41,317 bases of DNA from positions 1-41,317 of IMG/VR virus record IMGVR_UViG_3300047319_000683; one strand, 5' to 3'. Of this stretch, positions 1 to 7,155 are shown in pieces. Position 1 is the first letter of the stretch; each line of letters starts with the position of its first letter. The DNA comes from a virus. The notes beneath the pieces were generated by a model. It ran no database searches. It was not told the DNA's origin and worked only from the letters and a program-made list of their open reading frames with translations. The position numbers and the translations under genes were made by a program.

Positions 1-8
1 CCCCGCCG

Positions 9-1325
9 GTGCAGAAACACGGACGCCGTAATACCTATAGCGAACTGTCGCTACCCATCTCCCCGATTGCTGTCTCGCGAGAGAGTTCCGATAAGCCCCC
101 CTACCAGGTGCCGAGCATGGCGGAGATCAGTGCGATTCCGTGGAACGGCTACACGGCTATCTCGACGTTTAGCGGCTGCGGCGGATCTTCACTCGGCTAC
201 AAGCTGGCCGGATTCCGGGTCGCCTGGGCGAATGAGTTCGTGCCAGCAGCTCGGGACACCTACCGGGCGAATGCGCCTGAGACGATCCTTGATCCGCGCG
301 ACATTCGGGAGATTACCCCGGAGTCGATCCTCGCCGCGCTCGGTCTAACGGTCGGTCAGCTCGATGTGCTTGATGGCTCGCCGCCCTGCGCGTCGTTCTC
401 TACCGCTGGCAAGCGTGAGGCAGGCTGGGGCAAGATCAAGACCTATTCCGACACGAAGCAGCGTACCGATGATCTCTTTTTCGAGTACGCGCGACTCGTG
501 CGAGGAATCCAGCCGAGAATCTTCATTGCGGAGAATGTCTCTGGCCTCGTGAAGGGTACGGCGAAAGGGTATTTCAAAGAGATTCTGCGCGAACTTAAAG
601 AGTGCGGTTATCGGGTCGAAGCGCGTTTACTCGATGCGCAATGGCTCGGAGTTCCGCAGATGCGCCAGCGCGTGATCTTCTTCGGCGTGCGCGAGGATCT
701 CGACGCAACTCCCCGTTTCCCGAAGCCGCTACCGTATCGCTATAGCGTGCGCGACGCGCTACCGTGGATCATTGCGCAGGGGGACAATGGTGGCTTTGGG
801 CACGGAAGTCTCCCGGAGACTTCCGTGCCCAGTCCAACGATCGGCGCCGGACCACAGACCGGCAATGGGGCCTACCCCCCCTCGCTGGTGTCCGCGCGTG
901 CCATGAATGACACGCGCGGACAGGCATCCTATAGCATGGGTGATGTGACAGATATTCCTGCTCCATCAATAGTTGCAAGTGGGCACCATCTATGGGTCGA
1001 AGAGGCGAATGGTCTCAACTCGCAAGGACTCGGTCCTGGCGAGCAATCCGATAAGTATTACTCGCTGGTGCGAACTGATCCAGAACGCCCGAGCCCAACG
1101 GTTACCCAGCGCGGGGGTGATGGTGGCGACGCCACCATCACCCATCCGACTGAACGGCGGAAATTCACGATTGCAGAACTCAAACGGATCTGTGCTTTTC
1201 CGGATGACTTCGTGCTGACCGGCACCTACGCCCAGCAATGGGAACGGCTCGGACGCGCGGTGCCACCCTTGATGATGGCAGCCATTGCCGAGCAGGTGCG
1301 TGTAGTGCTGGAGGAGATTCCCTAA
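9..1325 (+). CDS. C5-cytosine DNA methyltransferase with altered motif X; candidate DNA carboxymethyltransferase
   Basis: C5-cytosine DNA methyltransferase. Numbering from the GTG at 9, motif I is FSGCGG (54-59), motif IV is GSPPC with catalytic Cys127, motif VI is ENV (175-177) and motif VIII is QRVIFFG (220-226). The target-recognition region (about 240-380) has repeated PSPT-like units. Motif X reads LGRAVPP, with Arg416 where the family has an almost invariant Asn (GNAVPP). That position is the one I recall being changed to Lys in engineered M.MpeI to accept carboxy-SAM. The frame is open to the window's left edge, so the start may lie upstream; ATG 117 (MAEISAIPWNG) is also plausible and lies just before motif I. 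The stop overlaps the next start (TAATG), and a CmoA gene follows two genes on. Family is certain; use of carboxy-SAM is inferred. An ordinary 5-methylcytosine enzyme remains possible. Confidence 0.93.
   Translation: MQKHGRRNTYSELSLPISPIAVSRESSDKPPYQVPSMAEISAIPWNGYTAISTFSGCGGSSLGYKLAGFRVAWANEFVPAARDTYRANAPETILDPRDIREITPESILAALGLTVGQLDVLDGSPPCASFSTAGKREAGWGKIKTYSDTKQRTDDLFFEYARLVRGIQPRIFIAENVSGLVKGTAKGYFKEILRELKECGYRVEARLLDAQWLGVPQMRQRVIFFGVREDLDATPRFPKPLPYRYSVRDALPWIIAQGDNGGFGHGSLPETSVPSPTIGAGPQTGNGAYPPSLVSARAMNDTRGQASYSMGDVTDIPAPSIVASGHHLWVEEANGLNSQGLGPGEQSDKYYSLVRTDPERPSPTVTQRGGDGGDATITHPTERRKFTIAELKRICAFPDDFVLTGTYAQQWERLGRAVPPLMMAAIAEQVRVVLEEIP
798..830. repeat. Perfect inverted repeat, 16-bp arms, 1-nt centre
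   Basis: The left arm GGGCACGGAAGTCTCC (798-813) and its exact reverse complement (815-830) are separated by one base. It lies inside the coding sequence for the target-recognition region of the C5-methyltransferase, in frame and without a stop. It could form a strong mRNA hairpin or a DNA cruciform. Confidence 0.9.
889..922. repeat. Perfect inverted repeat, 12-bp arms, 10-nt loop
   Basis: The left arm TGTCCGCGCGTG (889-900) pairs exactly with 911-922. This is the second of three perfect palindromes within 350 bp of the methyltransferase target-recognition region. Confidence 0.88.
1115..1143. repeat. Perfect inverted repeat, 14-bp arms, 1-nt centre
   Basis: The left arm GGGTGATGGTGGCG (1115-1128) pairs exactly with 1130-1143 around a single A. 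This is the third palindrome in the same coding region, and its near-zero loop matches the layout of the one at 798-830. Confidence 0.88.
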
Positions 1326-2692
1326 TGTGCGGTATAGCCGGGGGATATGGTGCGGGCCTGGCGCGGATGCTTCCGCTACTCCGCCACCGAGGGCCAGATG
1401 CCGAAGGGTGCCAGCAGATCGGTCCGCTGATGCTGCTCCATACCCGTCTCGCGATCATCGACTGCCACCCGCGCAGTAATCAGCCGTTTACCTATGGACA
1501 GACGACTATTAGCTATAACGGCGAGCTCTGGAATTTCCGCGAGGTGCGGGCTCTCCTCGCGCAGGAGGGCTGCTCGTTCCAGACGAACGGGGATACGGAA
1601 GTTATGGCTGCTGCCCTGGACCGATGGGGCGCGGCGGCGCTCCCCCGATTCGATGGCATGTTTGCTGTGGCCTGGACCAAGGATGGTCAGGAGGTCTCAC
1701 TTGCGCGGGATCGCTATGGCGAGATCCCCCTCCACTGGGCACCGGGGGCCTTTGCCTCGGAACGCAAAGCCCTGCTGGGAATGGGGATCGCGGGACATCT
1801 TATTCAGGATGTCCCGCCCGGTGGTCTCCTCACCCTCTGCCCGTCCGGTGCTCGCATCACGACGTGGTATGCCCTCCCTGCCAGAGAGCAGAGAATCGAC
1901 CGTCTGACCGCAGCGGATCGGCTACGAACCCTGCTGGAGGAGGCCGTCACGGCGCGGCAGATCGCAGATGTCCCTCTCGCTACGCTATTCTCCGGGGGAT
2001 TGGATAGCGCCACCATTGCCGCAATCCTCGTCCGCTCCTTCCCCGGTATCCCGTCCTATATCGCGGTCTATGATCCCCGCTCCCCGGACCTGCGGGCGGC
2101 CCGCATCGGTGCGGAGGCGCTGGGCCTGACTCTGCGGGAGGTCCGCGTTCCATCCCCCACGGCGGACGACCTCGCCGGGGTCGTCCGGGTGATTGAAATG
2201 TCATCAAAGGCTCAGGTCGAGATCGGCTGGCCCTGTTTGGCGCTGGCCCGTGCCATGCAGGCAGACGGCATTCGTGTGATCTTCAGCGGAGAGGGGAGTG
2301 ATGAGCTCTGGGCGAGTTACGGATTCTCCTACCACGGTATTCAGCAGGAGGGCTGGGGGCCGCATCGGCGGAAGCTGATCCGCGCCCAGGCTGCCAAGAA
2401 TTTCGCCCGCTGCAACAAGATTTTCATGGCGGCCGGGATTGAGTGCCGCCTACCGTTCCTCTCCCCGCCATTAGTCGAATATGCACTTTCCCTACCACAG
2501 GCTACCGTGCAGGACCGGGGGCGGCCGAAAGCCGTGCTCCAGGATGCTGTAGGGGACTGGCTCCCCTCCCGTCTGCGGGACCGTCCGAAACTCGCCTTTC
2601 AGGATGGGCTCGGCATGAAGTCTGCTGCTGCCCAGGCCGTGGCCCAGCCGGCCCGTTTCTATCGTCAGGAATATGCCCGCACCTTTGGGTGA
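1325..2692 (+). CDS. Asparagine-synthetase-like glutamine-dependent amidotransferase (AsnB family)
   Basis: Two-domain class II glutamine amidotransferase of 455 aa. The start at ATG 1325 puts Cys2 at the mature N-terminus (MCGIAGG), as this family requires. Glutaminase motifs follow: RHRGPDAEG (20-28), RLAIID (41-46), YNGE and NGDTE. The synthetase domain has the PPi loop SGGLDS (223-228) and SGEGSDE (321-327), whose Glu is catalytic in E. coli AsnB. Known members adenylate a carboxylate and replace AMP with ammonia from glutamine. Length is a little short of E. coli AsnB (about 550 aa). It overlaps the methyltransferase stop and precedes the CmoA-like gene by 15 nt, so I infer that its acceptor is a carboxymethyl group on DNA. 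Making free asparagine, or modifying a tRNA or sugar, are alternatives. Confidence 0.92.
   Translation: MCGIAGGYGAGLARMLPLLRHRGPDAEGCQQIGPLMLLHTRLAIIDCHPRSNQPFTYGQTTISYNGELWNFREVRALLAQEGCSFQTNGDTEVMAAALDRWGAAALPRFDGMFAVAWTKDGQEVSLARDRYGEIPLHWAPGAFASERKALLGMGIAGHLIQDVPPGGLLTLCPSGARITTWYALPAREQRIDRLTAADRLRTLLEEAVTARQIADVPLATLFSGGLDSATIAAILVRSFPGIPSYIAVYDPRSPDLRAARIGAEALGLTLREVRVPSPTADDLAGVVRVIEMSSKAQVEIGWPCLALARAMQADGIRVIFSGEGSDELWASYGFSYHGIQQEGWGPHRRKLIRAQAAKNFARCNKIFMAAGIECRLPFLSPPLVEYALSLPQATVQDRGRPKAVLQDAVGDWLPSRLRDRPKLAFQDGLGMKSAAAQAVAQPARFYRQEYARTFG
1790..1817. repeat. Inverted repeat, 10-bp arms, 8-nt loop
   Basis: GCGGGACATC (1790-1799) pairs exactly with 1808-1817. It lies inside the AsnB-like gene near the glutaminase/synthetase junction. 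There is no T-tract, so it does not look like a terminator. Confidence 0.7.
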
Positions 2693-2707
2693 GGAAGGAG
2701 CCTTCCT

Positions 2708-3427
2708 ATGTCTGCAAGTAGTCTCGGCCATCTTCCAACCGGCGATCACTGGGCATTCGACGCATCGGTTACGGAGGTGTTCGATGATATGCTCACCCGC
2801 TCGATTCCAGATTATCTCGAAATGCGCGCACTCGTGCTGGATCTCGCCTCGCGCTTCCAGCAAGACGGTACCGATATCGTTGACCTCGGCTGTTCGCGTG
2901 GCGAAGCGATGGCCTCACTACTCGCGCGATTCTACGGTCGCAATCGGTTCGTCGGGGTTGAGGTTTCTGAGCCGATGCTTATTGCTGCACGGGATCGCTT
3001 CGCTCGGGAAATCGACCGCGGTCTCGTTGCAATCCAGCATCTTGACTTACGTGAGACCTATCCGCAGGTGAATGCTTCCGTCACGCTCTCGGTGCTGACC
3101 TTGATGTTCGTGCCACTCGAGCATCGGGCGCGCGTCGTTCGCGATATGTACGACCATCTCCTACCTGGTGGCGCACTGCTCCTTGTAGAGAAGATCCTCG
3201 GTTCCTGCCCCGCGCTCGATGAGCGGATGGTTGCATCCTATTACGATTTCAAGCGGCGCAACGGCTACAGTCAGGAGGAGATCACGCGCAAGCGGCTAAG
3301 TCTCGAAGGAGTGCTAGTGCCAGTGACGGCCGCGTGGAATGAGGACCTTCTTCGCATGGCCGGCTTTACGATGATTGACACCTTCTGGCGTTGGCAAAAT
3401 TTTGCCGGCTGGGTCGCGGTTAAATGA
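2708..3427 (+). CDS. CmoA-like carboxy-S-adenosylmethionine synthase
   Basis: Class I SAM-binding protein of 239 aa that aligns with E. coli CmoA (247 aa) over nearly its whole length: WAFDASVTEVFDDMLTRSIP near the N-terminus, SAM motif VDLGCSRGEA (58-67), LLPGGALLLVEK, and FKRRNGYSQEEITRKR (181-196). Arg196 matches CmoA Arg199, the residue that contacts the transferred carboxylate in carboxy-SAM, as I recall. CmoA converts SAM plus prephenate to carboxy-SAM, which CmoB then uses on tRNA uridine 34. No CmoB is present in this window, but a DNA methyltransferase with a basic substitution in motif X lies two genes upstream. ATG 2708 has a GGAAGG-type ribosome site. The stop overlaps terS (ATGA). 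A related SAM methyltransferase is the main alternative. Confidence 0.9.
   Translation: MSASSLGHLPTGDHWAFDASVTEVFDDMLTRSIPDYLEMRALVLDLASRFQQDGTDIVDLGCSRGEAMASLLARFYGRNRFVGVEVSEPMLIAARDRFAREIDRGLVAIQHLDLRETYPQVNASVTLSVLTLMFVPLEHRARVVRDMYDHLLPGGALLLVEKILGSCPALDERMVASYYDFKRRNGYSQEEITRKRLSLEGVLVPVTAAWNEDLLRMAGFTMIDTFWRWQNFAGWVAVK
3393..3406. repeat. 14-bp perfect AT-centred palindrome
   Basis: GGCAAAATTTTGCC is self-complementary. It lies in the last codons of the CmoA-like gene, about 20 nt before the terS start. It could be an operator for the packaging genes or simply coding sequence. Confidence 0.4.
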
Positions 3428-3915
3428 GCGGGAAGCCGGGCCGCAGTGGACGTCGCCCACAGCCGACCACCCTCAAGCTATTGAACGGCAACCCCGGCGG
3501 GCGCCCACTCCCCACCAATGAGCCGAGGCCTACGCCGAAGCTGCCGCCGGTGCCGTCCTACCTGTCCGACGTGGCCAAGGCAGAATGGCGCAGGACGGGT
3601 AAGCGGCTGCTCGCTATGGGGATCATGACGGAGCTCGACAGCAGCGCCCTGGCGGCCTACTGCCAAGCGTATGCCCGCTGGGTCGAGGCCGAGGAGATGC
3701 TGAACAAGCACGGCGTGTTGTGGAAGCTGAACGACAAAGACGGCATCGCCATGTTCAACCAGAGCCCGTACCTGTCCATTGCCAACAAAGCCTTAGAGCA
3801 GATGCAAAAGCTTCTCGTAGAGTTCGGCATGACGCCCAGCGCGCGGGCTCGGGTGAAGGCGGTGCCGGTCCCTGAGAAGGACGAGTTCGAGAACTTCCTT
3901 GCCCGCAACAACTAG
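3424..3915 (+). CDS. terS: Terminase small subunit, P27 family
   Basis: 163 aa. The N-terminus has the P27-family signature: a basic GRSGRRPQPT stretch, then LKLLNGNPGGRPLP, then a helical body with AKAEWRRTGKRL and LAAYCQAYARW. Small terminase subunits recognise the packaging site and recruit the large subunit. ATG 3424 overlaps the upstream stop as ATGA, so translation is probably coupled to the CmoA-like gene. The last codons overlap the terL start by 17 nt. Confidence 0.93.
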   Translation: MSGKPGRSGRRPQPTTLKLLNGNPGGRPLPTNEPRPTPKLPPVPSYLSDVAKAEWRRTGKRLLAMGIMTELDSSALAAYCQAYARWVEAEEMLNKHGVLWKLNDKDGIAMFNQSPYLSIANKALEQMQKLLVEFGMTPSARARVKAVPVPEKDEFENFLARNN

Positions 3916-5662
3916 GAAACGCCCCCCGGTAGCCGCACTACCCGCGCACCCCGTCACGCAGTACGCGCAGGACGTGCTGGCGGGGCGTATCCTCGCGGGT
4001 CGAGCGGTCCGACTCGCCTGCCAACGCCACCTGGACGACCTCGAGCACGGCGCCGAGCGCGGGCTGTGGTTCGATGAGGCGGCCGCGGATCGGGTGGTGA
4101 CCTTCTTCTCCCATCTGCGGCTGTCGGAAGGCGAGCACGCCGGCAAGCCGTTCACCCTCCAGCCCTGGCAGGTATTCGTGGTGGGTTGCCTGTTCGGCTG
4201 GAAGGGGGCCGATGGCTTCCGTCGTTTCCGATATGGGTATATCGAGGTCGGCAAGGGAAACGGTAAAAGCCCGATGGCGGCGGGGATCGGCTTGTATCTG
4301 CTCTGCGCTGATGGAGAAGCGTCGGCCGAGGTTTATACCGCCGCCGTGACGCGGGATCAGGCGCGGATCAGCTTCCGCGATGCGCAGCGCATGGTCGAGA
4401 ACAGCCCCGCGCTCAGCAAACGCATTAACGTGCTGGTCAACAACCTGGCGCACGATGACTCGGGGTCGTTCATGCGCCCGCTCAGTTCCGAGGGGCGGAG
4501 CCTGGACGGCAAGCGCCCGCATGGGTTCGTGATTGACGAGATTCACGAGCATCCCAATGCGACCGTAGTCGATAAGATGCGGGCGGGCACCAAGGGTAGG
4601 CGGCAGGCGCTCGGGGTCGGGATCACCAACAGCGGCTATGATCGCAACTCCGTCTGTTTCCAGCAGCACACCTACACGCTGCAAGTGCTGGAGGGCGCGC
4701 TCGCCAACGATGCCTGGTTTGGCTACGTCTGTCAGCTCGACGTGTGTGAGGAATGCCGAGCGGCCGGCAAGCCGAGCCCGACCGAGGGCTGTCCCGACTG
4801 TGACGATTGGCGCGATGAGTCGGTATGGCTGAAGGCGAACCCGAATCTCGATGTGTCCATCACGCGCAAGTATTTGCGTGAGCAGGTCGATGAAGCGGTG
4901 GGGATGCCCGCCAAGTCTGGCATCGTCATGCGCCTCAACTTCTGTATCTGGACCCAATCGCTGATGAAGTGGCTGCCCATCGATCGCTGGCAGGCGGGCA
5001 ACACGCCGTTCACGCGGGAGTCGATGAAGGGGCGGCGCTGCTATGGGGGGCTCGACCTCGCGCGGGTACACGACCTCAGTGCGTTCGCTCTGGTGTTCCC
5101 CCCGGTGGAGGACGGCGAGCGGTGGAAGTGCTTGCTGCGCTTCTGGTGCCCGGAGGAGGACATCCCAGGACGCGCTCAGCGGGATCGCGTGCCCTATGAC
5201 CTGTGGGCGCGGCAGGGCTGGCTGGAGCCGACCGATGGCAATACGACCGACTTCGGGTTTATCGAGAAGGCGATTGTCGAGGACGCCAGCTACTTCCGCA
5301 TCGAGGAAGTGGCCTTCGACCGCGCGTTTGCGGATTCGCTGGTGCAGACATTAGCCGACAAGCATGGGCTCACTATGGTCGACTTCGGCCAGGGGTTCAT
5401 CTCGATGGCGGCGCCCACGATGGAGCTGGAGCGGATGGTGCGCAGTGCGGAGCTCCAGCATGGTGGCAACCCGGTGCTCGATTGGTGCGCGAGTAATGTG
5501 GTGGTCAGGACCGACCCCGCCGGGAATCTCAAGCCCGACAAAGAGGCCAGCCCCGAACGGATCGACGGCATCGTTGCGCTCATCATGGGGTTGGCGCGCG
5601 CCAAGGTGGCGGTGCCGCAGGAGTCGGTGTATGCCGAGCGTGGCATCCTGGTGTTCGGCTGA
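3899..5662 (+). CDS. terL: Terminase large subunit
   Basis: 587 aa ATPase/nuclease that cuts concatemers and drives DNA packaging through the portal. Walker A-like motif GKGNGKS is at 118-124 and Walker B VIDEIHEH at 211-218. The nuclease domain begins around residue 385 with YGGLDLARVHD, and a second acidic cluster lies at EEVAFDRAF. A Cys-rich stretch (CQLDVCEECRAAG...CPDC) near residues 280-300 may bind metal. The start is TTG 3899 inside terS; no better start exists near the N-terminus. The stop overlaps the next start (TGATG). Confidence 0.95.
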   Translation: MPATTRKRPPVAALPAHPVTQYAQDVLAGRILAGRAVRLACQRHLDDLEHGAERGLWFDEAAADRVVTFFSHLRLSEGEHAGKPFTLQPWQVFVVGCLFGWKGADGFRRFRYGYIEVGKGNGKSPMAAGIGLYLLCADGEASAEVYTAAVTRDQARISFRDAQRMVENSPALSKRINVLVNNLAHDDSGSFMRPLSSEGRSLDGKRPHGFVIDEIHEHPNATVVDKMRAGTKGRRQALGVGITNSGYDRNSVCFQQHTYTLQVLEGALANDAWFGYVCQLDVCEECRAAGKPSPTEGCPDCDDWRDESVWLKANPNLDVSITRKYLREQVDEAVGMPAKSGIVMRLNFCIWTQSLMKWLPIDRWQAGNTPFTRESMKGRRCYGGLDLARVHDLSAFALVFPPVEDGERWKCLLRFWCPEEDIPGRAQRDRVPYDLWARQGWLEPTDGNTTDFGFIEKAIVEDASYFRIEEVAFDRAFADSLVQTLADKHGLTMVDFGQGFISMAAPTMELERMVRSAELQHGGNPVLDWCASNVVVRTDPAGNLKPDKEASPERIDGIVALIMGLARAKVAVPQESVYAERGILVFG

Positions 5663-5856
5663 TGTGGCGAGTGCTGATTTCCATTGTCGAGGCGCTGGCG
5701 TTGGCCGCGCTGGCGGGCATCTTTGCGGTGCTCGGTTGGTTGGCGGGCGAGCGTGGTCAATGGGGGCAGGTCGTGCTGTGTGTGGTGGTGTTCGGGCTGA
5801 CCACGATGGGCGAACTGTCGGCTATCGCGGATCTGGTGGAGTGGCAACATGCGTGA
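5662..5856 (+). CDS. Small two-helix membrane protein
   Basis: 64 aa with two hydrophobic segments (about 5-27 and 36-54) separated by GERGQWG. It overlaps the terL stop by one base and the neuB-like start by eight bases, so it is co-translated with both. I do not recognise the family. It could be a membrane factor linked to the sugar cassette or a small phage membrane protein of other function. Confidence 0.7.
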   Translation: MWRVLISIVEALALAALAGIFAVLGWLAGERGQWGQVVLCVVVFGLTTMGELSAIADLVEWQHA

Positions 5857-6757
5857 ACTGATGATCGGCGGGCACCGCATCGCGGATGACGAACCGGCCT
5901 TTGTCGTGGCTGAGATTGGCTGTAATCATCAGGGGTCGGTGCAGACCGCTTGTGAATTGATGCGGGCAGCGGCGGAGTGTGGATGCGACGCGGTGAAGTT
6001 TCAGAAGCGCGACCTCGACTGGTGGGCTGAGCGTGATCCGAAGTGGAACGAGCCCTACCACTCCGAGCACGCCTTCGGCCCCACCTACGGCGATCACCGG
6101 GCGGCGTTGGAGTTCGGGGCTGATGAATACGAGTTCCTGAAGCTCCGAGCGGAGAATCTCGGGCTGATGTTCCTGGCGACCGCGTTCGATGTGCCGAGTG
6201 TGGGGTTCCTGTCGGATCTCGGGGTGCCGGCGCTCAAGATCGCCAGCGCCTCCATCGTCAATCGCCCGCTGCTCGAGGCGGCCGCGTTCACCGGGCTGCC
6301 GTTGATCGTAAGCACCGGGGGCGCGACCGTACAGGAGGTTGACGACGCGCAGAGATTGATCTATTACAACCCCCACCATCCTCCATTGGCATTGATGCAC
6401 TGCGTCAGCTCATATCCCTGCGAAGCAAGGGATATGCAGCTCCGTGTGATTGAGAGTCTGAGGGCGTCCTACCCGGAAACTGTCATCGGGCTGTCGGATC
6501 ACTACAGCGGCATTCTGACCGGCCCGCTCGGCTGGATGCTGGGTGCAAGGATCTTTGAGAAGCATTTCACCCTGCATCGGGGCTGGAAGGGGTCCGATCA
6601 AGCCTGGAGCCTGGAGCCGCACGGACTGCGCTCACTGGTGCGGGATCTCAAGCGTACCCGTGAATCGCTCGGGGATGGGGTCAAACGGCGATTGGACATC
6701 GAGGTCGCGCCGTTGGTCAAGATGGGGCGCACGGATTTATTGGAGGTGGCACCCTGA
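5849..6757 (+). CDS. neuB: NeuB-like nonulosonate (sialic acid family) synthase, TIM barrel without SAF domain
   Basis: 302 aa. Motifs run in NeuB order: VVAEIGCNHQGS (19-30), AVKFQ (48-52), ALKIASASI, LIVSTGGAT (152-160), MHCVSSYPC, GLSDHYSG (214-221) and EKHFTL (237-242). The two metal-binding His are His218 and His239. NeuB enzymes condense PEP with an N-acylated hexosamine to make sialic, legionaminic or pseudaminic acid. Family members are about 340-350 aa with a C-terminal antifreeze-like SAF domain; here the chain stops right after the barrel (KMGRTDLLEVAP). It begins inside the small membrane gene, and its stop overlaps a CTG-started cupin gene. The exact sugar cannot be told from sequence. 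Confidence 0.9.
   Translation: MRELMIGGHRIADDEPAFVVAEIGCNHQGSVQTACELMRAAAECGCDAVKFQKRDLDWWAERDPKWNEPYHSEHAFGPTYGDHRAALEFGADEYEFLKLRAENLGLMFLATAFDVPSVGFLSDLGVPALKIASASIVNRPLLEAAAFTGLPLIVSTGGATVQEVDDAQRLIYYNPHHPPLALMHCVSSYPCEARDMQLRVIESLRASYPETVIGLSDHYSGILTGPLGWMLGARIFEKHFTLHRGWKGSDQAWSLEPHGLRSLVRDLKRTRESLGDGVKRRLDIEVAPLVKMGRTDLLEVAP
6411..6436. repeat. Inverted repeat, 9-bp arms, 8-nt loop
   Basis: CATATCCCT (6411-6419) pairs with 6428-6436 inside the neuB-like gene. There is no T-tract. It is another intragenic hairpin like those in the methyltransferase genes. Confidence 0.6.
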
Positions 6758-7155
6758 CGACGATTAGCGCCTATATCCCCCGCACACTGGAGCGGGATTG
6801 GGGAACGGAAGAGATCATTGCCGAGGGGCCCGGGTACTGCGGCAAGATCCTGAAGTACACGGCAGGGAAGGCGGGCGGACTCCAGGCGCATACCTGGCGC
6901 GTGGAATCCTTCCATCTGGTATCGGGCGTTGCCTATGTCGATTCCGATAATGGAGAGGGGAGACTCACACGCATCCGTATGATGGCGGGGCAGACCCTCC
7001 ACATTCCGAGCGGCGCCGCTCATCGCTTCGTGGCGATTACCGATTGTGTGGTGTTCGAGGTGAGCACCAGCGCAGACGCCGACCGCGTGCGGATGGAGAC
7101 CCAGTACGGCGAGTCCGAGGTGGGTGGACTGCCGAGTACGGAGGCATATGCCTGA
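6754..7155 (+). CDS. Cupin-fold protein of the sugar cassette, CTG start
   Basis: 133 aa with a single cupin domain. Motif 1 is GGLQAHTWRVESFHLVSG, with one His of the usual HxH replaced; motif 2 is GQTLHIPSGAAHRF. The N-terminal WGTEEIIAEGPGYCGKIL resembles cupins encoded beside neuA/neuB genes, which may act as sugar isomerases, epimerases or binding proteins. No ATG, GTG or TTG opens this frame before residue 50, but CTG 6754 lies 6 nt after GGAGGT and overlaps the neuB stop as CTGA. That is the same layout as the other coupled starts here, so I prefer CTG. The exact reaction is unknown. Confidence 0.78.
   Translation: MTTISAYIPRTLERDWGTEEIIAEGPGYCGKILKYTAGKAGGLQAHTWRVESFHLVSGVAYVDSDNGEGRLTRIRMMAGQTLHIPSGAAHRFVAITDCVVFEVSTSADADRVRMETQYGESEVGGLPSTEAYA

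Noticed and set aside
1325-2692. Interpretation of the AsnB-like gene as a QueC/Gat-QueC enzyme for 7-deazaguanine DNA modification
   Set aside because: The order of glutaminase and AsnB-type synthetase motifs with SGEGSDE fits asparagine synthetases, and no QueD, QueE, FolE or DpdA-type gene is present.
3938-5071. Long minus-strand open frame (377 codons) opposite the large terminase
   Set aside because: It lies exactly opposite terL, has no ribosome site and no family signature; it is a GC-rich antisense shadow.
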